Shown here in pieces: positions 50,338-58,038 of a stretch of 64,000 bases of DNA. The DNA lies in NCBI GenBank assembly GCA_036504595.1, contig DASXUX010000042.1, positions 248,001 through 312,000 of the forward strand, read 5' to 3'. The notes under the pieces are model-generated. The model saw nothing but the letters and a program-made list of their open reading frames with translations. It searched no databases and was not told where the DNA came from. The DNA comes from DASXUX01 sp036504595 (GTDB lineage Bacteria > Planctomycetota > SZUA-567 > H5-PLA8). The position numbers and the translations under genes were made by a program. Every line of letters starts with the position of its first letter. The first letter of the stretch is position 1.

Positions 50338-50811
50338 GGCCGCCGCTGGCGGGAGCGGAGTTTTTAGTTCTCAGTTCTGAGTTCTTAGTTTTGAGTTTTG
50401 AATGAAGGCTTTTCGTGCCGTAAGCGTTCAGTCCTTCTCGATCCGGTCCCGCCCCGAAGGGGCCGTACATGTCAGCCCAGGGCAAGCGAGCAACGCGAGC
50501 GCCGCCCTGGGTACGGTCGCCCTCTCGAACCGGACGCCCTGAAAGGGCCGGACACGATGCGTTGTCTTGCCCTTTCAGGGCGCCGAAATCCCAAACGCGC
50601 CGCGACCCAGGGCGGCGAGCCGCTGTGCGTCTCTTGCCCTGGGCTGACTGGGCTGACTTGTACGGCGCTTTCAGCGCAAGAGCTTGCGCAGACGGAACGG
50701 GTACCTCCTGGCATTTCGGCATCGCCGCCCGCCATTCAAAACTAAGAACTGAAAACTGAGAACTCCGGGTTCCTGGACTTCTGAAGTTCTGAGTGCTAGA
50801 AACACCCCATC
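50338..50811. repeat. Repeat-rich intergenic region
   Basis: Flanked by inverse heptamer arrays (GTTCTCAGTTCTGAGTTCTTAG at 50370-50391; CTAAGAACTGAAAACTGAGAAC at 50743-50764). Between them lie GC-rich hairpin units with the words CCCAGGGC and GCCCTGAAAGGGC / GCCCTTTCAGGGCG, recurring at about 50477, 50542, 50568 and 50636. This looks like a dispersed structured element; no gene seen. Confidence 0.7.
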
Positions 50812-51495
50812 ATGAGCGATCCTCAAACGGCTGCCACGGGGCTGAAGGAAGAGTCCAAGGACTGGCAGGAGGCGTATCGCGACCCGCAACTGATCGCTCG
50901 GCGCACGCGCAAGCACCGGCAGCGGCTGGGGACGCTGGGGGTATTTTCGTGGCCGCGGGACAGCAGCGTGCTGGATCTGGCCTGCGGGACGGGCGAGGCG
51001 CTGCGGATTTTGCACGGCGAGGGCTTTACGAAGCTTTCGGGCGTGGATGTGACGATCGACCAGGATCTGAAGCGCGAGCCGTGGCTAGAGGTGAAGGCCG
51101 GCGACGGGCGTTCGCTGCCGTACGCCAATGAGACATTCGATGCGGTGATCTGCATGCATTCGCTGCATCATCTGGGCGGGTTGGAAGGGATTCGTTCGAC
51201 GCTGAAAGAAGCAGCGCGAATTTTGAAGCCGGGTGGACGGCTGGCGCTGATCGACCACTACGATGCGTGGCAGGTGCGCTTTGCGTTTTGGGGGGTGAGC
51301 CAGTGGTGGCTGACGTGGCCGACATCGGGGCTGCGCAGTTTTCACAAGCAGCACATCGATGAGTGGCCGTACATGATGGACTATCTGAACAACTGGCCGA
51401 ACGTGCGCGCGACGATCGACGGGCTTGGTTTTGAGAAGCCGGACGTAGATACGAAGTGCTGGGTGTTCTTCTACTGGTCGGCGAGGAAAAAGTAG
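50812..51495 (+). CDS. SAM-dependent methyltransferase (UbiE/Methyltransf_11-like)
   Basis: 227 residues. SAM motif VLDLACGTGEALRIL (about 53-67), acidic loop GVDVTID, motif II-like AGDGRSLPYANETFDAVICMHSLHHL, and post-motif ILKPGGRLALID are clear. The substrate is unknown; a Trp-rich segment (FAFWGVSQWWLTWPTSGL) near 160-178 could contact a hydrophobic acceptor. Confidence 0.9.
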   Translation: MSDPQTAATGLKEESKDWQEAYRDPQLIARRTRKHRQRLGTLGVFSWPRDSSVLDLACGTGEALRILHGEGFTKLSGVDVTIDQDLKREPWLEVKAGDGRSLPYANETFDAVICMHSLHHLGGLEGIRSTLKEAARILKPGGRLALIDHYDAWQVRFAFWGVSQWWLTWPTSGLRSFHKQHIDEWPYMMDYLNNWPNVRATIDGLGFEKPDVDTKCWVFFYWSARKK

Positions 51496-51535
51496 TCTGA
51501 AGTCTGGAAGTCTGGAGTCTGGAGTCTGGAGTCAA
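51492..51535. repeat. Heptamer array AGTCTGG
   Basis: AGTCTGAAGTCTGGAAGTCTGGAGTCTGGAGTCTGGAGTC after the methyltransferase stop codon: six tandem copies of AGTCTGG variants. Confidence 0.7.
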
Positions 51536-51595
51536 CGGCAACATCTCACCCAGAGGACGCAGAGTCTCTTGATATAGACTCTTAAACCGAAAATC

Positions 51596-52606
51596 ATGAA
51601 AGACATTCTCGTTACTGGCGCTCCAGGCTGGCTGTGCGACGTGCTGTTGCCGGAGATCGGCAAAAGCGCGGCGGGGGGCAACGTGCGCTGCCTGGTGCAG
51701 CGGTCGCTGCCGGGGGAGAAGATCGCGGCGTGGCAGAAAGAGCATCCCGAAGTCAGCCATGTTTTGAGCGGGGATCTGGCGGATGTGCCGTCACTTGAAG
51801 CGGCATGCAAAGATTTGAGCGGCGGGACGGTGCTGCACGCGGCGGGAGTCATTCATCCGCGCAACACGAGCGAGTGGTACCGAATCAATCGCGATGGCAC
51901 GCTGGCTCTGGCGAATGCCGCGAAAAAGGTGGGAGCGAAGCGGTTCGTTTATGTCAGTTCCAATGCAGCTCAAGGGGCGTCGTCGTCCAGTTCGGTGCTG
52001 CTCACTGAAGACATGCCGGACAATCCGGGGTCGCACTACGGCCGGAGCAAACTGCAGGCTGAGCGCGGGTTGATGCAGCTTCACGAGGCCGGGAAGTTCG
52101 ACGTGGTCGTCTTGCGTCCGTGCATGTTCTATGGGCCGCCGGTGCCGGGCCGGCACGTGGACATCTTCAAACGAATCATGAATGGACGCCTGCCGCTCGT
52201 CGGTAGCGGAGATTACGCTCGCAGTTTGAGCTACATCGACGATCTGGTGGCCGGGACGATGCTGGGCATGACGCATCCGAAGGCGGCGGGTGAAGTCTTC
52301 AACATTTGCGATGCGAGGGCGTACAGCACGCGCGAGGTCTGCGACGCGATGGCCGCGGCTCTGGGCGTGCCGGCGAAGTTCATCCCGCTGCCAGGAATCT
52401 GCGCGACGCTGGCGCGCGGCGTGGATGTGACGCTGGCGGCGTGCGGGGTGTATTCGATGCCCTTCCACTTGCTGGGCGAAGCGAACTGGAACGTCGGATG
52501 TTCGAGCCAGAAGGCGACCGACCTGCTTGGCTTCAAGCCAAGCGTGGATGTCTTCGAAGGCTACCGCCGAGCGGTGAGTTGGTGCAGAGAAAGAAAACTG
52601 GTTTAG
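51596..52606 (+). CDS. NAD-dependent epimerase/dehydratase or 3-beta-HSD-like protein
   Basis: 336 residues of the extended short-chain dehydrogenase family. The nucleotide loop is VTGAPGWLCDVL, in which the third glycine of TGxxGxxG is a cysteine. The active site HYGRSKLQAE (Tyr-x3-Lys) and VVLRPCMFYGPP, SLSYIDDLV are intact. Members act on nucleotide sugars, steroids or flavonoids; specificity cannot be told. The altered loop may weaken cofactor binding or shift it. Confidence 0.8.
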   Translation: MKDILVTGAPGWLCDVLLPEIGKSAAGGNVRCLVQRSLPGEKIAAWQKEHPEVSHVLSGDLADVPSLEAACKDLSGGTVLHAAGVIHPRNTSEWYRINRDGTLALANAAKKVGAKRFVYVSSNAAQGASSSSSVLLTEDMPDNPGSHYGRSKLQAERGLMQLHEAGKFDVVVLRPCMFYGPPVPGRHVDIFKRIMNGRLPLVGSGDYARSLSYIDDLVAGTMLGMTHPKAAGEVFNICDARAYSTREVCDAMAAALGVPAKFIPLPGICATLARGVDVTLAACGVYSMPFHLLGEANWNVGCSSQKATDLLGFKPSVDVFEGYRRAVSWCRERKLV

Positions 52607-52608
52607 GG

Positions 52609-52763
52609 TTTGTGGTTCGTAGTTCGTGGTTCGTGGTTCGTAGTTCGTAGTTCGTGGTTCGTAGTTCGTGGTTTGTGGTTTGTGGTTCAGGGTTGGTTCT
52701 GGCGTAGTCAACCATGAACCACGAACCATAAACCACGAACCATAAACCACGAACCATAAACCA
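52609..52763. repeat. Long inverse heptamer hairpin (GTTCGTG)
   Basis: About nine tandem copies of GTTCGTGG/GTTCGTAG (52612-52683) are followed, after ~25 bases, by the reverse complement (ACCATGAACCACGAACCATAAACCACG..., 52713-52763). A hairpin over 50 bp long can form between the two convergent genes. Confidence 0.8.
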
Positions 52764-53162
52764 TCAGTTCCCGTCCACGCGGACCCAGACTTGGCGCGTG
52801 CGGGGGCCGTCGAATTCGCACAAATAGATGCCTTGCCAGGTGCCGAGGGCGAGCTTTCCATTTTCGACAAGAACGGTGACAGAAAAGCCCATCATGCTGG
52901 CTTTGATGTGCGCGGCGCTGTTGCCTTCGTTGTGCTGATAGAAGGACTGGCGCCAGGGCACCAGGCGTTCGAGCGCGGCCAGCATGTCGGCAGTGACGTC
53001 GGGGTCGGCGTTCTCATTTATGGTTACGCCCGCTGTGGTGTGCGGAACGAAAACGTGCGCGACGCCGGATGTTACTTTTGATTGCGAGACGATGGCCTGA
53101 ACTTCGTCGGTGATGTCGTGGAATTCAGAGTGCGAACCGGTACGAATATCCAGGCGTTCCAT
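52764..53162 (-). CDS. yjbQ: YjbQ/UPF0047 family protein
   Basis: 132 residues. Hallmarks: VFVPHTTAGVTINENADPDVTADM, FYQHNEGNSAAHIKASMMG, and LGTWQGIYLCEFDGPRTRQVWVRV. Members have weak thiamin-phosphate-synthase-like activity in some bacteria; the main role is not settled. Minus strand, convergent with the epimerase gene, with a hairpin array between them. Confidence 0.9.
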   Translation of the reverse strand: MERLDIRTGSHSEFHDITDEVQAIVSQSKVTSGVAHVFVPHTTAGVTINENADPDVTADMLAALERLVPWRQSFYQHNEGNSAAHIKASMMGFSVTVLVENGKLALGTWQGIYLCEFDGPRTRQVWVRVDGN

Positions 53163-53348
53163 AGCGCAAAGTCCTCCCTGAATTTGGTTGTAGCGTTTCT
53201 ACTGAAAACGTAAAGAGCGAACTGAATCCAAAAATTTAAGTCACGATATATAAATGACTTACGGTAAAACAAATCTTTCAAACATCGGTTTGAATAAGCG
53301 GCGGGTCTGTGCGTCATCAGGGTTGGACCCAAATGGGAGGAAACAGCC

Positions 53349-53792
53349 ATGACGAACACTCGATTCAACTCAAAGCTGGCCATCCTGGCCTTGCTGCTGG
53401 CTCTGCCGCTGGTGCTGCAGACACGGACGGCTTCGGCCGCCAACTGGGGCGTATCTTTTGGACTGGGCTGGCACCGGCCAGCGCCAGTGGTTTTCGCGCC
53501 GCCGGTGGTCGAGCGCGATTGGGTGCCGGAGCACTACGAAACACGGATGGAGCAGGTGCTGGTCGAAGCGGGACACTACGAGAAGCAGTGGGTGTCCGAT
53601 ACGCGTGAGTTTCGCCGAGACCGCTGGGGCCACGGGTACTCGACGGCACGCTCCGGTTACTGGACGGAAGTTTATGTGCCCGCTCGGTACGAGACCCGGA
53701 CGGTAAGCGTGCTGGTCCCCGGCTACTACCGTGATGTTGCCGCGCCGTGCATGCCGGCGCCGCGTATCGCCTTCGGATATCGGCATCGCTAA
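53349..53792 (+). CDS. Secreted Tyr/Arg-rich repeat protein
   Basis: 147 residues with a Sec signal peptide (KLAILALLLALPLVLQTRTASA) and an extended mature part with two related repeats (VPEHYETRMEQVLVEAGHYEKQW and VPARYETRTVSVLVPGYYRDV), about 55 residues apart. Rich in Tyr, Arg, Val and Pro, possibly a cell-envelope or surface component. GGGAGGAAAC precedes the start. Family not recognised. Confidence 0.7.
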   Translation: MTNTRFNSKLAILALLLALPLVLQTRTASAANWGVSFGLGWHRPAPVVFAPPVVERDWVPEHYETRMEQVLVEAGHYEKQWVSDTREFRRDRWGHGYSTARSGYWTEVYVPARYETRTVSVLVPGYYRDVAAPCMPAPRIAFGYRHR

Positions 53793-53960
53793 AAGAATGT
53801 TGAATCGAGAGGAAGGGCGCAGGGGCGGATGGTCGCCCCTGATTTTCTTTAACGGCTCATGCGGATCGTTGTGTTGCGACGCTGACAACTTCCCACTTAC
53901 GGTCATGCGCGCGTGCGGTTCTGCTTTCACTTTCCGCGTTTGGCATTTATCTTGGTTCAG

Positions 53961-54929
53961 ATGAAAACCAAGCCTGCGGTTCTGCTGACCGAAAACATCC
54001 ATCCGAAGTACCTCGCCAAACTGGAACGCTACGCGCGCGTCGTCCGTCCGCCGGATCTCTCGCAGGCCACGCTGATCAACATCGCCGCGGCCGAACAGAT
54101 TCAGGCGATCATCGTTCGCACCAAAGGCGACATTACGCGCGAAGTGCTCGCCGCATCGCCGCACCTGAAGGTTGTCGGCCGGCACGGCATCGGCGTGGAT
54201 CACATCGATCTCTCCGCCGCCACGGAACACGGCGTGTGGGTCGTCAATACGCCCGGCGCCAGCCGCGTTGCCGCCGCCGAACACACGTGGGCCATGATCC
54301 TGGCGTTGGCCAAGAATATTCCCGCAGGCGACAGCGCCGTTCGCAGCGGCGACTTCGGCATCCGCGAGCGCCGGAAATCGCTTCAGCTCGAAGGCAAGAC
54401 GCTCGGCGTGATCGGACTCGGCCGCATCGGGACCACCGTGGCCACGACCGCCGTCAAAGGCTTCGGCATGCGCTTGCTCTACAACGATCTGCTCCGTTTC
54501 CCCGTCAAAGAGCGCCGGCTTGGAGCGCGCAAAGTCTCCCTGAAGGCGCTGCTATCCAAGAGCGACATCGTGACGATTCACACGCCGCTCGATGAAAGCA
54601 CGCGCGGAATGATCGGCGCAAGGCAGCTCGCGTGGATGAAGCCCACGGCTTTCTTCGTCAATTGCGCGCGCGGAGCCATCGTGGACGCATCCGCCGTGGC
54701 CGATGCGTTGAAGCGTGGAAAACTCGCCGGCGCCGCCTTCGACGTTTTCGTACCGGAAGTCCCTCCGCCCGATCATCCCCTCCTTAATGTAGTAGGTGCC
54801 GTGCTGTCGCCCCATTGCGCCGCGCAGACGGCCGAAGCGAACCTGGGATACGCGGCTGTGGTGGAGGATGTGCTGAGGGTGTTGGCCGGCAGAGTGCCGA
54901 AGTTCCCGGTGAATTCACCGCAAACCTAA
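53961..54929 (+). CDS. D-2-hydroxyacid dehydrogenase
   Basis: 322 residues, a D-3-phosphoglycerate-dehydrogenase-like catalytic and NAD domain without an ACT domain. NAD motif GVIGLGRIGTTVA, the catalytic Arg in NCARGAIVD, the Glu in FDVFVPEVPPPDHPL and the His in LSPHCAAQT are present. It may act on 3-phosphoglycerate, glyoxylate/hydroxypyruvate or lactate; specificity unresolved. Its last codons (NSPQT) and the TAA stop are supplied by a palindromic repeat element that begins at about 54916. Confidence 0.9.
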   Translation: MKTKPAVLLTENIHPKYLAKLERYARVVRPPDLSQATLINIAAAEQIQAIIVRTKGDITREVLAASPHLKVVGRHGIGVDHIDLSAATEHGVWVVNTPGASRVAAAEHTWAMILALAKNIPAGDSAVRSGDFGIRERRKSLQLEGKTLGVIGLGRIGTTVATTAVKGFGMRLLYNDLLRFPVKERRLGARKVSLKALLSKSDIVTIHTPLDESTRGMIGARQLAWMKPTAFFVNCARGAIVDASAVADALKRGKLAGAAFDVFVPEVPPPDHPLLNVVGAVLSPHCAAQTAEANLGYAAVVEDVLRVLAGRVPKFPVNSPQT

Positions 54930-55015
54930 CCCCCCGGCCCCCTTCCCTTGAAGGGAAGGGGGAGCCGGAGCGTTCACCCCTCCCCTTCGAGGGGAGGGGC
55001 CGGGGGAGGGGTTTG
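54916..55015. repeat. Two adjacent GC-rich palindromic elements after the dehydrogenase gene
   Basis: CGCAAACCTAACCCCCCGG then CCCCCTTCCCTTGAAGGGAAGGGGGAG (54938-54964), then CCCCTCCCCTTCGAGGGGAGGGG (54979-55001). The first is nearly identical, in opposite orientation, to 46376-46426 in priA. Confidence 0.75.
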
Positions 55016-55112
55016 CGCCCGCCGGCGCAATTCTGGCAGAATGTGCCGTCCAGAAGGTACGTGACTTCCCCCGCCGCAGGCGGTATGTTTCTAACGGGGC
55101 ATTGAGGCATCT

Positions 55113-56135
55113 ATGCCAACTGTTCGACCGCAGTTCACTCGCAGACAAACCGGCTTCACCACAGTTGAAATGGTGGTCGTGGTGGGCATCGTCGGGCTGC
55201 TGATGTCCTTGATCATGCCCATCATGGCTGAATCGCGCGCGAAAGCGCGCGTGGCGTGGTGTTGCAGCAACCTGCGCCAGATTTCGCAGGCGCTGGTGAT
55301 GTACGACACCGACCATGATCGCAGCCTGGAAAACTATCCCGATCGCCTGACGCATCTCGCGTATCTGGGTTACGTGGCCGACGCGCGCGCGTTCATCTGC
55401 CCGGCCGATTCCACACACGCAACGAAGAACGCCGACGGCAAGACCACGCTCAAGCCCGGCAAAGCGAAAGACGACAAATCCTATTGGGCCGAGCGCCGGG
55501 GCGCCGAAGTCGGCATGCCCACACTCGACTGCTCCTATCTCTATGAGTTCAGCACGCGCACATGCCAGGGCTACATTAAGGGCGCAAGCGGCTACTATGA
55601 GTGGACCGGCAGCGGCTGGGGCTCCGATGCTCTGGTGGGCTGGTGGGGCGGAGACGAATACTACCCCGCGGCCGACTACCTGTATGAACCCACGCAGGAA
55701 TACTGCCCCAGTTGGATGAGCTATACGACCCCGGATGGCTTCCTCGGCAGCACAGACCTGCTGGTGCCCGCGAATCCGCACGACGTCGATCGCGATGGAA
55801 ACGGAGTGGTCACTTGGCAGGAAGCGAAGTTCTGGCAGCTTCAAAATGGCGACGTCTATTGCAGCGCCTACGCGACCCCCGGCGACATGTACGTCCCCTC
55901 CACGTGGTCGTGGGATCCTTACGACACGACGCCTTTCGATCACGATCCGCTGACGCAGTATCCGCGAACCTGGATGCCGATCGTGCGCTGCTTCTGGCAC
56001 ATGCCCAGCGATCGTGTGGATGACGAAATGCTCGAACGAGTAAACAACGTCTCGCTCGACGGCAACACGTTCGTCTCCGTCCCCGGCTGGGAACAGACCG
56101 CCTGGCACGGCGCGGTCAACGGCGTCACGTATTAG
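55113..56135 (+). CDS. Type II secretion/pilin-like pseudopilin
   Basis: 340 residues. RRQTGFTTVEMVVVVGIVGLLMSLIMPIM has a prepilin peptidase site (G/F with Glu5) and a hydrophobic pilin helix; the globular part includes SNLRQISQALVMYDTDHD, FICPADSTHATK, WSWDPYDTTPF. This is the large pseudopilin architecture found many times in planctomycetes and relatives. It may form surface pili or part of the secretin-linked export system encoded downstream. Confidence 0.85.
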   Translation: MPTVRPQFTRRQTGFTTVEMVVVVGIVGLLMSLIMPIMAESRAKARVAWCCSNLRQISQALVMYDTDHDRSLENYPDRLTHLAYLGYVADARAFICPADSTHATKNADGKTTLKPGKAKDDKSYWAERRGAEVGMPTLDCSYLYEFSTRTCQGYIKGASGYYEWTGSGWGSDALVGWWGGDEYYPAADYLYEPTQEYCPSWMSYTTPDGFLGSTDLLVPANPHDVDRDGNGVVTWQEAKFWQLQNGDVYCSAYATPGDMYVPSTWSWDPYDTTPFDHDPLTQYPRTWMPIVRCFWHMPSDRVDDEMLERVNNVSLDGNTFVSVPGWEQTAWHGAVNGVTY

Positions 56136-56240
56136 CTACCAGTCCAGAGTCGAGAAGTTGAGGAGTCTGGAAGTCGAAGGCTCGTAATCGCCGCGTCACA
56201 AACCATCGACTCCTGGACTCTCGACTTGTGGATTGAAGAC
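56136..56240. repeat. Inverse heptamer array between pseudopilin and serS
   Basis: CCAGTCCAGAGTCGAGAAG...GGAGTCTGGAAGTCGAAGG (about 56140-56180) and inverse ACCATCGACTCCTGGACTCTCGACTTGTGG (56203-56232). A hairpin can form across the gap. No gene seen. Confidence 0.6.
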
Positions 56241-56317
56241 TGCCTCCAAAACGTATAGAGTTGCTTTTGCCTGCGGAATGCGCAGGCCGGCTATATTGCG
56301 GCTATGGGAGATTCACG

Positions 56318-57643
56318 ATGCTCGACCTCAAGTTCGTTCTCGCCAACCTCGACCTGGTCCAAAAGGCCATCGACGACAAGCGTGCGGCCAATGAGTACAC
56401 CGACCTGAAAGTGCTCCCGGCGCTCGAAGACGCGCGGAAAAAATCCATCCTGGAAGGCGAGCAGCTCAAGGCCGAAAAAAACAAGCTCTCCAAGGAAATC
56501 GGCGCGAAGATGGGCAAGCTGAAAGCCGCCGCCGGCGATCCGGACAAGCTCACCGCCGCGAACGCCGAAGTCGCTGAGATCCAGAAAAAATCGAAACAGC
56601 TCAACGACCGCATCCAGGCGCTCGAAGCCGAGCAGGCTCGCGCCGAAGCACAGATTCAAGAGCGCCTGGCGTACATTCCCAACCTTCCCCACGCGGATGT
56701 CCCGCCGGGCGGCGGGCCGGAACAGAACGTGATCGTGCGGACCGTTGGCCCGGAGCCCAAGCTGGACTTCAAGCCGAAGCAGCATTTTGAACTCGGCGCA
56801 CAACTCGGGATTCTGGACACGGAACGCGGCGCGAAGGTGACCGGATCCGGATGGTACTTCCTGCGCGGAGATGGCGCGCGGATGGAGCGCGCGTTGATTT
56901 CATGGTTCCTGGACGTGCACCGCGCGCGCAACGGCTACACGGAACTTTTTCCTCCGTTCTTCGTCAACGAGAAAACGCTGTTCGGCTCCGGGCAGTTCCC
57001 GAAATTCCGCGAACAGATGTACAGCGCGGAGATGGACAAGCTCTACGCGATCCCAACGGCCGAGGTTCCCGTCACCGCGTTCCATCGCGATGAAATCTTG
57101 AAAGAGGAAGAACTGCCCAGAAAGTACGTGGCGTATTCAGCGTGCTTCCGCCGCGAAGCGGGCGCCGCCGGCGCGGACACGCGCGGGATTCTGCGTGTGC
57201 ACGAATTCAACAAAGTCGAAATGCTGAAGCTGACGACGCCGCAGACCAGCTACGCGGAACACGAAAGTATGCTGGAAAACGCCGAGTACCTTCTTCAGCA
57301 GCTTGGGCTGCACTACCGTGTCGTGCTGCTGTGCCGCGGAGACTTGAGCTTCTCGGCGGCCAAGTGCTACGACCTGGAAGTGTACGCTCCGGCCGCTGGA
57401 AAGTGGTTGGAGGTGTCCAGCGTCTCGAATTTTGAAGACTACCAGGCTCGCCGCAGCAACATGCGCTATCGCCCCGCCGATGGCGGCAAGCCCCAATACG
57501 TGCACACCCTCAACGGTTCCGGTCTCGCCCTGCCGCGGATTATGGTTGCACTATGGGAATGCAACCAGCAAGCGGATGGCTCGATCAAGCTGCCTGCGGT
57601 GCTCCATAGATATATGGACGGGCAGGCGACCATTAGTCATTAG
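56318..57643 (+). CDS. serS: Seryl-tRNA synthetase
   Basis: 441 residues from ATG 56318; the N-terminal ~105 residues are the two-helix coiled-coil arm (KKSILEGEQLKAEKNKLSKEIGAKMGKLKAAAG...). Class II motifs are present: motif 2 FRREAGAAGADTRGILRVHEFNKVE, and motif 3 LNGSGLALPRIMVALWE. Ends ...MDGQATISH, in which the last three residues and the stop are made by a heptamer array (ATTAGTCATTAG). It charges tRNA-Ser with serine in the cytoplasm. Confidence 0.95.
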   Translation: MLDLKFVLANLDLVQKAIDDKRAANEYTDLKVLPALEDARKKSILEGEQLKAEKNKLSKEIGAKMGKLKAAAGDPDKLTAANAEVAEIQKKSKQLNDRIQALEAEQARAEAQIQERLAYIPNLPHADVPPGGGPEQNVIVRTVGPEPKLDFKPKQHFELGAQLGILDTERGAKVTGSGWYFLRGDGARMERALISWFLDVHRARNGYTELFPPFFVNEKTLFGSGQFPKFREQMYSAEMDKLYAIPTAEVPVTAFHRDEILKEEELPRKYVAYSACFRREAGAAGADTRGILRVHEFNKVEMLKLTTPQTSYAEHESMLENAEYLLQQLGLHYRVVLLCRGDLSFSAAKCYDLEVYAPAAGKWLEVSSVSNFEDYQARRSNMRYRPADGGKPQYVHTLNGSGLALPRIMVALWECNQQADGSIKLPAVLHRYMDGQATISH

Positions 57644-57725
57644 TCATTAGTCATTGGTCATTGGTCATTGGTCATGGGCAGCCTGCAGCCGGCGGGATGT
57701 TAATGACTAATGACCAATGACTAAC
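57628..57725. repeat. Heptamer hairpin (GTCATTA/GTCATTG) at the end of serS
   Basis: Seven tandem copies CATTAGTCATTAGTCATTAGTCATTGGTCATTGGTCATTGG, then inverse TTAATGACTAATGACCAATGACTAAC at 57699-57724. The array starts inside the serS coding end. A stable hairpin serves as a possible terminator. Confidence 0.8.
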
Positions 57726-58038
57726 GTTATCCTAATGCTCACGCGCAAAAAGATCGACAATATATGATGTTGAGCTTGACGAGCGTGTAAAAATCCTTAG
57801 ATTGCTTTCCGCAACCCTTGATCTGACGGTACGGAACCTGTTTGGGTGGGGAGGGTTCTGTGTAACTTGGTTCTACATGGTGACGCTGGGTAATTCCTCG
57901 TACAGCGGACGAGGGATTATCGCATTGTCGCTGTTTATGGGCTAAGTGAGTGATGGGGTAGAGCGGGACACTCTAGTCTCGCGGCGCCGACATAAACCGT
58001 CGGAGCCACTGGCAACGGAAGAAAGGACGCCGCGGTCG
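57726..58038 (+). other. Upstream region of the secretin operon
   Basis: About 310 bases with no gene. A hairpin GAACC...GGTTC (57836-57867) and AT-rich patches (57760-57800) are compatible with a promoter and leader for the secretin genes, but no clear box pair stands out. Confidence 0.35.

Noticed and set aside
52609..52763. IS element inverted repeats
   Set aside because: No transposase and no target duplication; the pattern is 7-bp tandem units and their inverse.
57726..58038. c-di-GMP or other riboswitch in front of the secretin operon
   Set aside because: I could not place any conserved riboswitch core; only a small hairpin is visible.
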